Source of the DNA: a virus | DNA: 29,208 nt | Virus record (IMG/VR): IMGVR_UViG_3300020159_000927 | Coordinates: 1 to 29,208 of that record | Direction: 5' to 3' (one strand) | Part shown: piece by piece, positions 1 to 4,681 of the stretch | How the letters are laid out: each line of letters begins with the position of its first letter | How positions within the stretch are numbered: the stretch's first letter is position 1 | Notes under the pieces: generated by a model | What the model was told of the DNA's origin: nothing | The model's input: the letters and a program-made list of their open reading frames with translations, nothing else | Databases searched by the model: none | Program-made: the position numbers and the translations under genes

Positions 1-314
1 TCTTCGCCCTCCACCATCTTCTTAGTCTCATTCAATAGAATGCTACGGTTAAACTTGTCCTTCTTAATTTCTTTATTTAATGCATCAATTCTATCAAAAT
101 TATTATAAAAGAAATTTAATGGGTGCCCCTGCTTGTTGGTAGAGAAGTAGTATATCAAAAGCTCCTGAGCACGTTGGAATCCAACACTCTCTATGACATC
201 ATTCATAGCCCACTTCTCTCTAAACTTGTTTACAGTAAGTGACTTATTATACTTTTCCTTGTATAAGGATAGGTATAATCCAATTAAGACATATGGCTCT
301 TTTTCATTTGCCAC
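1..314 (-). CDS. Unrecognised phage protein, 3' end cut by window edge
   Basis: Open frame of 104 codons running off the left edge, so the C-terminus is missing. The start is a GTG at 314-312 inside the last codons of the upstream gene (11-base overlap), in line with the overlapping style of this block. No strong ribosome site is visible; a GGAAGAAG stretch lies rather far upstream. The product is hydrophilic and probably mostly helical, begins MANEKEPYVLIG, and is rich in Lys, Asn and aromatic residues (for example LLIYYFSTN, HPLNFFYNNF). No catalytic motif, membrane segment or signal peptide is seen. I do not recognise the family. Its position at the end of a run of small non-structural genes suggests a DNA-metabolism or early function, but that is only context. 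Confidence 0.7.
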   Translation of the reverse strand, partial: MANEKEPYVLIGLYLSLYKEKYNKSLTVNKFREKWAMNDVIESVGFQRAQELLIYYFSTNKQGHPLNFFYNNFDRIDALNKEIKKDKFNRSILLNETKKMVEGE

Positions 315-507
315 GTTTTAATTCTTCTTCCACTTCACGAGTCTTTTCAATAAGCTTTTCTTCAACAAACTTATAGACTCTTTCTGTTGCATATTCTACA
401 TTTTCTCCTAAACGAAGATCGTCTTCAACTCCAATACCTATCTTGATGCTTTCGTAATTGCCTAAATTACGTGTGAACGATAGGTCCACCTTAACTCTCG
501 TTGTCAC
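304..507 (-). CDS. Small hypothetical protein, 67 aa
   Basis: GTG start at 507 preceded by AAGGAG with about six bases of spacing. The start overlaps the TGA stop of the zinc-finger microgene upstream, and the 3' end overlaps the next gene by 11 bases, so it is translationally coupled on both sides. The N-terminal half (VKVDLSFTRNLGNYESIKI) looks like beta strands. The C-terminal third is a charged helix rich in Glu, Lys and Arg and ending LKRGK. No catalytic or metal-binding residues stand out. I recall similar small acidic proteins in aquatic phage genomes but cannot assign a function. The coding call rests on the good ribosome site, the coupling and the regular composition. Confidence 0.75.
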   Translation of the reverse strand: MTTRVKVDLSFTRNLGNYESIKIGIGVEDDLRLGENVEYATERVYKFVEEKLIEKTREVEEELKRGK

Positions 508-614
508 TTGTGCTCCTTATTTGTATGGTTAGATAATGTCATATGGGCAAAATCTGATCTAACTTCTAGTTCCTTATTACAAATTGGGCAAATCACAATA
601 CGACTACTCGCCAT
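504..614 (-). CDS. Zinc-finger microprotein, 36 aa
   Basis: A 36-codon frame from ATG at 614 to TGA at 504. AAAGG lies about eight bases upstream; an in-frame ATG at 620 is too close to it. The protein has the pair C9-x2-C12 (CPIC) followed by H24, H30 and H35, a spacing able to form a small C2H2-type zinc finger. It sits in the same tight overlap series as its neighbours: its start lies within the last 11 bases of the upstream gene, and its TGA overlaps the GTG start of the next gene. The ribosome site of that next gene lies inside this frame. Such tiny fingers in phages often bind nucleic acid or host protein; here only zinc binding is inferred. The coupling on both sides and the Cys/His pattern argue against a chance frame. 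Confidence 0.6.
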   Translation of the reverse strand: MASSRIVICPICNKELEVRSDFAHMTLSNHTNKEHK

Positions 615-741
615 CGTCATCACCTTTAATGCTTTTAACTACCACTGGACCATTTAATGAATTCCAGTAGGCAACTTCTTCTTCTCTCTTACGCTTCTTT
701 GCTGCTCCCGTTTCAAGGGTGTACTGAGCATTGAATGTCAT
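604..741 (-). CDS. Small basic/acidic hypothetical protein, 45 aa
   Basis: ATG at 741 overlaps the TAA stop of the upstream helix-turn-helix gene as TAATG, with GGAG a few bases before it. The frame ends with TAG at 604, 11 bases inside the next gene. The protein has a strongly basic then acidic centre (KKRKREEEVAYW) and an acidic tail (KGDDDGE), with no cysteines or membrane segment. The stop/start overlaps at both ends are the main reason to call it real. Function unknown. Confidence 0.6.
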   Translation of the reverse strand: MTFNAQYTLETGAAKKRKREEEVAYWNSLNGPVVVKSIKGDDDGE

Positions 742-1223
742 TACTCCGCCTTCCATACTGGTATAAATCCGCTGTCTGTCTTAGTATACAATATAATGTT
801 GTGTTTGAGAAGCCCTATAAGCTCTGTTCTTGAAGGAACATTTCCAGAGTGTCCTGAATCTAATATAAACTCATGCAGTTCTAATATATCTTTTTCGCAA
901 AACATATATTTAGACCAATGCTTGTTCTCTGGATCCCCTATAGGATATATTTTTTGAGGGGCTTTAATTTTCCCGTCTAAAATATAATCATGCAAAGTAA
1001 CCGTATGTTTATTTAATAATGCCGAAACATCTTTCATGCCATAAGCTTTACCCATATATTTTTCAACCTGTGAGTATGAGTACATAACTCTTTTTTTATC
1101 GGGATAGCACCAAGCGACTAATTCGTCTTTTGATCTAGACGATCTAATAACCTTATGTATTTTATCGTTTAAGAAGAAATACCGTAGTTTTTTAAGGTTG
1201 CTGTTTCTTTTTTTTCTAGCCAT
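741..1223 (-). CDS. Putative helix-turn-helix DNA-binding protein, 160 aa
   Basis: The first 32 residues are very basic (MARKKRNSNLKK). Residues about 62-90, starting GMKDVSALLNKHTVTLHDYI and ending GKIKAP, have the rhythm of a MerR/excisionase-type helix-turn-helix: a helix holding a small-residue turn, then a recognition helix, then a Gly-Lys-Ile wing. An aromatic-rich extension follows (KYMFCEKDILELHEFI, about 106-121). A DNA-binding role in regulation or replication is inferred; no enzyme motif is seen. The ATG at 1223 lies 55 bases inside the upstream zinc-ribbon gene, a longer overlap than elsewhere. The next in-frame Met is residue 47, which would remove the basic arm, so I keep the upstream start. 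A GGAAG lies very close to the ATG. Confidence 0.75.
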   Translation of the reverse strand: MARKKRNSNLKKLRYFFLNDKIHKVIRSSRSKDELVAWCYPDKKRVMYSYSQVEKYMGKAYGMKDVSALLNKHTVTLHDYILDGKIKAPQKIYPIGDPENKHWSKYMFCEKDILELHEFILDSGHSGNVPSRTELIGLLKHNIILYTKTDSGFIPVWKAE

Positions 1224-1354
1224 CTTCCGAAAGCACTCGTCTCTTTATTGCACATCCAGCGTTTGCCGCACATGATACAAAATAACTCTACATGTAATTT
1301 TTGAGAAAATACCCTATCTACAAAAACCCTACCTCTGCATTTTCCGCACCACAT
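1169..1354 (-). CDS. Zinc-ribbon protein, 61 aa
   Basis: Carries two CxxC knuckles, C3-x2-C6 (CGKC) and C26-x2-C29 (CIMC), spaced by 19 residues, with a further C35. This is a classic zinc-ribbon layout with beta-strand residues (RVFVDRVFS, HVELFC) between the knuckles. The C-terminal half is a short basic tail. Such small zinc ribbons occur in many phage early regions and may contact RNA polymerase, DNA or another protein; I cannot say which. The ATG at 1354 overlaps the TAA of the phosphoesterase gene as TAATG, so translation is probably coupled. The 3' end overlaps the next gene by 55 bases. There is no independent strong ribosome site. Confidence 0.75.
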   Translation of the reverse strand: MWCGKCRGRVFVDRVFSQKLHVELFCIMCGKRWMCNKETSAFGRWLEKKETATLKNYGISS

Positions 1355-2154
1355 TATAAAGTAAATACCTTCCCGTCAACAACGCATGAGTAGTCTGGTG
1401 CAATATGAATCATTTGAATATGTGGATAATCATTTACGATATGTGCCACAGCAAATCCTTTTTGCCAATCGTGGTGCTGGGTATACTTCATTCCTGGACC
1501 CTTTTCGTCACACATGTGACCAATTTCATATCCACGAATTGTTTCGCCTTCTCCATCATTTCTTAGTTCATATGTCTGTAAGTGTGAAGCGATTCTATGT
1601 GAGTGACCACGAATCAAAGAAATTTGAAGGTCCTCCATGTCTTTTCTAACTGCACCACTTGCTGCAACTGATAAACCATGATGAACGTGTATGTCTCCAA
1701 AGCGACGCTTAGGAAGTTCGTTGTAGTAAATATACTCGTAACCTAATGAGTCAAGGCTCCACAAAGCTTCTGGCGTAATATCATTTAAATGCTCAGGAAA
1801 TTTAGAATCGGCATAATTAAATACTCTAATGTCGTGGTTACCTAGAGCAGAGAACAACTGCGCTTTTGGGAGAAGATCTCTAGTCTTCTTATAAAATTGT
1901 CTTGCCCCTTCGGATTCTTGTCTCATCATAGGAATAACAAAATCTGGGTTTGTGGCGTTTGGCAAATTTATAAATTCAGCAGAGGTTCCCTTTGTGAATC
2001 GGCTATAGCATGCTTGATCATCGGTATCTCCAAAGTAATCAACTACGTCTGGCTTAAACCATTTCATTACCTTAAACCATAATTCGATTGCCTTATCGTC
2101 TTGATAAGGGAACTGCTGATCGGATGAAAGCATCCATTTTAAATCGTTGCTCAT
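1354..2154 (-). CDS. Calcineurin-like metallophosphoesterase
   Basis: The 266-residue protein carries the metallophosphoesterase metal-ligand series in order: D12-x-Q14 (SDQQFPY, where the family normally has DxH), GDTDD at 42-46, GNHD at 105-108, HHG at 158-160 and GHSHR at 183-187. The family uses two metal ions to hydrolyse phosphoesters (nucleotides, nucleic acids or phosphoproteins). The substrate cannot be told from sequence, though phage members are often encoded near DNA-metabolism genes. The first motif has Gln in place of the usual His; the other ligands are intact, so it is probably still an enzyme. The start has AAGG six bases upstream and lies 48 bases below the predicted start point of a strong promoter with a leader hairpin. 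It is the first gene of the block that runs to the left edge. Confidence 0.93.
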   Translation of the reverse strand: MSNDLKWMLSSDQQFPYQDDKAIELWFKVMKWFKPDVVDYFGDTDDQACYSRFTKGTSAEFINLPNATNPDFVIPMMRQESEGARQFYKKTRDLLPKAQLFSALGNHDIRVFNYADSKFPEHLNDITPEALWSLDSLGYEYIYYNELPKRRFGDIHVHHGLSVAASGAVRKDMEDLQISLIRGHSHRIASHLQTYELRNDGEGETIRGYEIGHMCDEKGPGMKYTQHHDWQKGFAVAHIVNDYPHIQMIHIAPDYSCVVDGKVFTL

Positions 2155-2174
2155 TTTCTACCTTAATATGTAAA

Positions 2175-2196
2175 AAAGTCACGGGTACGTGACTTT
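2175..2196 (-). terminator. Intrinsic terminator-like hairpin at end of the structural region
   Basis: On the minus strand a perfect 9-bp stem (AAAGTCACG / CGTGACTTT) encloses a TACC loop and is followed by more T residues (T run at 2177-2172). It lies 51 bases past the stop of the last virion-type gene (stop at 2247). The predicted +1 of the promoter at 2209-2236 falls only about six bases before the stem, so the same hairpin also becomes the 5' leader structure of the next transcript. Confidence 0.75.
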
Positions 2197-2208
2197 GATG
2201 TTACAGTA

Positions 2209-2236
2209 ATTGTAACATATTGTTTTGGATTGTCAA
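2209..2236 (-). promoter_or_regulatory. Sigma70-type promoter for the phosphoesterase block
   Basis: Minus strand: perfect -35 TTGACA (2236-2231), 16-base spacer, -10 TACAAT (2214-2209) with a TG one base upstream (extended -10). Predicted +1 is near 2202, giving a 48-base leader that holds the 2175-2196 hairpin and the AAGG ribosome site of the phosphoesterase gene. The -10 lies in a second inverted repeat (ATGTTACA / TGTAACAT, 2198-2218) that could be an operator. Confidence 0.75.
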
Positions 2237-2246
2237 GAGGCTGAGA

Positions 2247-2669
2247 TTAACCAGCCATAGCAAAATAGTGTACTGTTACAGTTCCAATAACTGAAGCTGC
2301 CGTGCTGCTTGCGCTTTGTACTGGATTAAAGAAAATCTTGCACCCATTTTTATTTGGGCTTTGAATGTAATATGTAAAGTCTCCGTCTTTTCCAGAGGAC
2401 TCAACTGTTATTTGCACGGTTGCTGGATCGCTTGTTAATGATGGATTAAATACAATAGAGAAATCTTTTTGTGATTTTAGGGCTAATGTTCCCACATTGC
2501 ATACTTGTTTTCCAGCAGTCATTTTGGCAGCAAGGGTTGTATTTACCAAGCCCACGGTATCTGGTACCTGTAGAGCTTTAGTATTAACTTCATTTAAATA
2601 TGTTACAAGGCTTCTCAATTGATTTGCATCAATTGGAGCATTGTCATCAAATGTTAGTTTAAATGTCAT
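2247..2669 (-). CDS. Probable virion beta-sandwich protein, lectin-like
   Basis: The 140-residue protein begins with a helical section (residues about 12-35, ANQLRSLVTYLNEVNTKALQ). It then becomes beta-rich: about 70-140 has a SIVFNPSL strand, a PATVQITVESS strand, YYIQS, a CKIFF strand and an ending VTVHYFAMAG. That order resembles the H-type lectin domain found at the tips of some phage fibres, where the last strand ends in an aromatic/Ala/Gly pattern. The resemblance is by pattern only. It lies at the end of the tail accessory cassette, directly against the upstream coiled-coil gene (stop TAA then ATG), with AGGAGA five bases before the start. A receptor-binding or virion-decorating role is inferred; cysteines at about 57 and 110 could be buried or paired. 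Confidence 0.7.
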   Translation of the reverse strand: MTFKLTFDDNAPIDANQLRSLVTYLNEVNTKALQVPDTVGLVNTTLAAKMTAGKQVCNVGTLALKSQKDFSIVFNPSLTSDPATVQITVESSGKDGDFTYYIQSPNKNGCKIFFNPVQSASSTAASVIGTVTVHYFAMAG

Positions 2670-2873
2670 TTACTCTCCTAGTGTTTCAAGTTTTTCTGAG
2701 TATGCCTCAACTGCTTCAAACTTACTGTCTTCTTCTTGCTTTTGCTTATTTATCTGTTCAACAACCTGAGTAAGGTCTGCACGTAAAATTGCAATTTGAG
2801 TCTCATAGTTTGAGACAATCTCGCCTATGCGCTGTTGTAGTGCTGCTACTACCAGTTCTACTTTTTCAGTCAT
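2670..2873 (-). CDS. Small coiled-coil protein, 67 aa
   Basis: Nearly the whole protein is one amphipathic helix with heptad-like spacing of Leu, Ile and Val (VELVVAALQQRIGEIV, then ILRADLTQVVEQI) and a Glu/Lys-rich end (KQKQEEDSKFEAVEAYSEKL). There is no signal peptide or membrane segment, so it is not an obvious spanin or holin. AAGG six bases upstream supports the ATG. The stop abuts the start of the lectin-like gene, and the upstream coiled-coil gene ends nine bases before. It could be a trimerising or scaffold partner of the neighbouring virion proteins; that is inference. Confidence 0.7.
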   Translation of the reverse strand: MTEKVELVVAALQQRIGEIVSNYETQIAILRADLTQVVEQINKQKQEEDSKFEAVEAYSEKLETLGE

Positions 2874-2881
2874 TATTTACC

Positions 2882-3109
2882 TTATTCTTGTACGGGGGTC
2901 AATGAATTTTTTTCAGTGACTAGGGCTGCTCTCTTTGCATTTAACGCAGTAAGTCTTGTATTTAAATTTGTAACTTGAGAAGCGTCTGGTGTTGATGTAG
3001 CATTTATCTCTATTAGATCTAATTGGATTCCGTAGATTCCATAATCAATAGACTTAATGTGCTGCTCAACAATACCCAGCTTCTCTTCATTTGTTAGTTC
3101 AATTGTCAT
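2882..3109 (-). CDS. Small helical protein with coiled-coil C-terminus, 75 aa
   Basis: The start has the best ribosome site in the window (AAGGAGGT, four bases before ATG). The protein opens MTIELTNEEKLGIVEQHI and ends with an Asn/Leu/Ala heptad-like helix (VTNLNTRLTALNAKRAALV). I recall proteins of this type next to fibre genes in aquatic phage genomes, but no function is known to me. It begins just after the glycosyltransferase gene and just below a consensus promoter, so it and the two genes after it form a small separately transcribed set. No metal, membrane or catalytic motif is seen. Confidence 0.75.
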   Translation of the reverse strand: MTIELTNEEKLGIVEQHIKSIDYGIYGIQLDLIEINATSTPDASQVTNLNTRLTALNAKRAALVTEKNSLTPVQE

Positions 3110-3125
3110 TTTTACCTCCTTCCAT

Positions 3126-3155
3126 ATTATAGCACTGGCACAATCTTTTTGTCAA
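3126..3155 (-). promoter_or_regulatory. Consensus promoter overlapping the glycosyltransferase stop codon
   Basis: Minus strand: TTGACA (3155-3150), 18-base spacer, TATAAT (3131-3126), with TGC before the -10 (extended -10). The stop codon TAA of the glycosyltransferase lies inside the -10 box. The predicted +1 near 3119 would give a leader of about ten bases that is little more than the GGAGG ribosome site of the 75-aa gene. The spacer is one base longer than ideal, and coding sequence supplies the -35, so chance cannot be excluded. Confidence 0.55.
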
Positions 3156-4038
3156 CGAAATTGATGCCAGCAAATGTCTCATATTCTTCAAGGGTTCTAA
3201 CCGACCCTAATGCGTCTGGGCCAATGATCTTACTATCCAGTATCTTGCCTAGCTCGTATTTTGATTTACGGTCTATCTCTTGAATTATATCTGGAAAATC
3301 TTCTCCAACTTGACGCCTTTGGTTTTTTTCTCTTTTAGAGCTATCGTAATATAAATGATATAGATTTTGTTTTCTGGGAAGTAAAAGGTCGTATCCGTGA
3401 GTATAGAGCCTTACTGCTGTCAATATTTCTTCCCCCCAAAAATACATATCTTTGTTTGGTTTAATAGACGCTATGCTACCATCTGAAAATATTGATCCCC
3501 CAGAGACCGATCTTGTAAATATATTGTCGGAAAGATTTGGTACCGCTCTTTGATGAGGAATGTGACAATTATCTTGAAAGCTTAACTCTTCTACAAAATC
3601 AGTATAAGAAACTTCTGTTTTTTCATTTAATATAGTTAATCCGTTTTCACCATACTCGTATGCACCAGGGTAGCAGGACAAAACTGGTTTTAAACCAAGA
3701 TCTTTGTAAAAATTATAATCTTCAATAAGGTGTTCGTCCCAGTTTTTTTCAAATCTAGTATGTGAATCAATTTGAAGATAGTAGTCTTCTCCATTATAAA
3801 AATCATTTGCGATACCCCTGGAAGTTCCCTGGCCAAGGTTGTCTGGGGCCTCGCTAATTTTAAACTTAACATTATCTAAAATTGGAATATCTATATCATT
3901 AGTTTTATAGTAAGATACGTGTAGCCCAAAATTTATTATGTTATTTCCAGAGCTTTTTTTAATAGCATCCCTAACAGTTCTTCCAATTTCATAATCATGA
4001 TAGGAAGGGATTTGAACAAATATACTAGCCATTACCAT
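3127..4038 (-). CDS. GlcNAc-transferase-like glycosyltransferase (GT-A fold)
   Basis: The 303-residue protein matches the pattern of the Skp1/polypeptide GlcNAc-transferase family (Pfam 'Glycosyltransferase (GlcNAc)'). It starts ASIFVQIPSYHDYEIG, has a G-x-SRG donor-site segment at about 71-75, then YYLQIDSHTRF, in which D91-S-H93 is the metal-binding DxH/DxD motif. It ends the core with FWGEEILTAVRLYTHGYD at about 200-217, carrying the likely acidic catalytic pair. The family moves GlcNAc from UDP-GlcNAc to a protein hydroxyl group. There is no signal peptide or membrane segment, so it acts in the cytoplasm. Starts at M1 (4038) or M3 (4032) are both possible; M3 overlaps the upstream TAA stop. 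Its place just after the giant Thr-rich adhesin suggests the target may be a virion protein. Confidence 0.88.
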   Translation of the reverse strand: MVMASIFVQIPSYHDYEIGRTVRDAIKKSSGNNIINFGLHVSYYKTNDIDIPILDNVKFKISEAPDNLGQGTSRGIANDFYNGEDYYLQIDSHTRFEKNWDEHLIEDYNFYKDLGLKPVLSCYPGAYEYGENGLTILNEKTEVSYTDFVEELSFQDNCHIPHQRAVPNLSDNIFTRSVSGGSIFSDGSIASIKPNKDMYFWGEEILTAVRLYTHGYDLLLPRKQNLYHLYYDSSKREKNQRRQVGEDFPDIIQEIDRKSKYELGKILDSKIIGPDALGSVRTLEEYETFAGINFVDKKIVPVL

Positions 4039-4286
4039 TTACCAAGCGGGCAAGAGGCTGCTTTCATTTTTGTTTTAAGCGCCATAAAGCAACCGCATTT
4101 TTTGCATTGTTTAGTCAGGGATATAAGTTCTGGACAAAAATTGCATATATCATATCTAGCATCAGAAGTTTCTCTATCTACGTATTCGGTATTTGGATTA
4201 AGCAAGTCCCAGGGCTTTACATCTTTTTTTCCGCTTTCTTTTGCTTGTTTTTCTAAATACTTTTCAAATCTATTTTTTTCTGTCAT
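4032..4286 (-). CDS. Zinc-ribbon protein of a widespread phage family, 84 aa
   Basis: The N-terminal 45 residues are charged and helical (NRFEKYLEKQAKESGKK). The C-terminal half is a cysteine module: C48-x2-C51, then C61-x2-C64-x-C66, then C79 (RYDICNFCPEL, QCKKCGCFMALK, SCPLGKW). This block with its PLGKW ending is common in tailed-phage genomes. It surely binds zinc, but its role is not established as far as I know. The start overlaps the upstream stop as ATGA, and the stop lies seven bases inside the glycosyltransferase frame, so the three genes are coupled. It could be an accessory or adaptor protein for the transferase; that is inferred from position only. Confidence 0.85.
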   Translation of the reverse strand: MTEKNRFEKYLEKQAKESGKKDVKPWDLLNPNTEYVDRETSDARYDICNFCPELISLTKQCKKCGCFMALKTKMKAASCPLGKW

Positions 4287-4642
4287 GGGTAAAATACCCC
4301 ATCTGTATATTTAGACCCAATAGTAACCCATTGGGATCCGTCTGGAACTTCTATCAGGATAGGATTACTTAACATTATAGAGCCTAGTCTTTCGTCTAAT
4401 TGCATATATTGCTCTTCTCCATCTTGATTATGAATAAGGCTAAGTAGAATTTGCCCATCCTCATATTGCTCTTTTTCTTCCACCCGTGATTCATTAAATA
4501 GATTAAACAGTTCTTTTGAATATATTCCATTTTCAACGACTATACCGTCAATAATAAAACAGGCAAGTGTGTGCAGTTCGGCACTAAAGTTGTGCTCTTG
4601 ACCTTGCACAACAATATGCATGACACCTTTAGATAGTAACAT
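4283..4642 (-). CDS. Unrecognised protein, first gene of the glycosyltransferase cassette
   Basis: A 119-residue acidic, beta-rich protein (for example FIIDGIVVENGIYSKELF, IMLSNPILIEVPDGSQWVTIG) with no recognisable domain. Two starts compete. The ATG at 4642 has no ribosome site, but its A is exactly where the upstream promoter should start transcription, so it could be read leaderless. The ATG at 4621 (residue 8) has AAAGG at a usable distance and would give 112 residues. The stop overlaps the zinc-ribbon start as ATGA. The promoter just upstream makes this the first gene of the cassette ending with the glycosyltransferase. Its function may be tied to virion modification, which is context only. 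Confidence 0.75.
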   Translation of the reverse strand: MLLSKGVMHIVVQGQEHNFSAELHTLACFIIDGIVVENGIYSKELFNLFNESRVEEKEQYEDGQILLSLIHNQDGEEQYMQLDERLGSIMLSNPILIEVPDGSQWVTIGSKYTDGVFYP

Positions 4643-4648
4643 TATTAT

Positions 4649-4677
4649 ATTTTATCAATTCTATCTAATTCTGTCAA
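4649..4677 (-). promoter_or_regulatory. Promoter of the glycosyltransferase cassette
   Basis: Minus strand: TTGACA (4677-4672), 17-base spacer, TAAAAT (4654-4649) with TG one base upstream. All elements match sigma70-type consensus except one -10 base. It lies in the 39-base gap after the giant adhesin gene. Six bases separate the -10 from the ATG at 4642, so the predicted +1 is the A of that start codon. Confidence 0.75.
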
Positions 4678-4681
4678 TACC

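Noticed and set aside
2670-3109. Holin or spanin genes in the small-gene cassette
   Set aside because: Neither small protein has a membrane segment or signal peptide; both look like soluble coiled coils.
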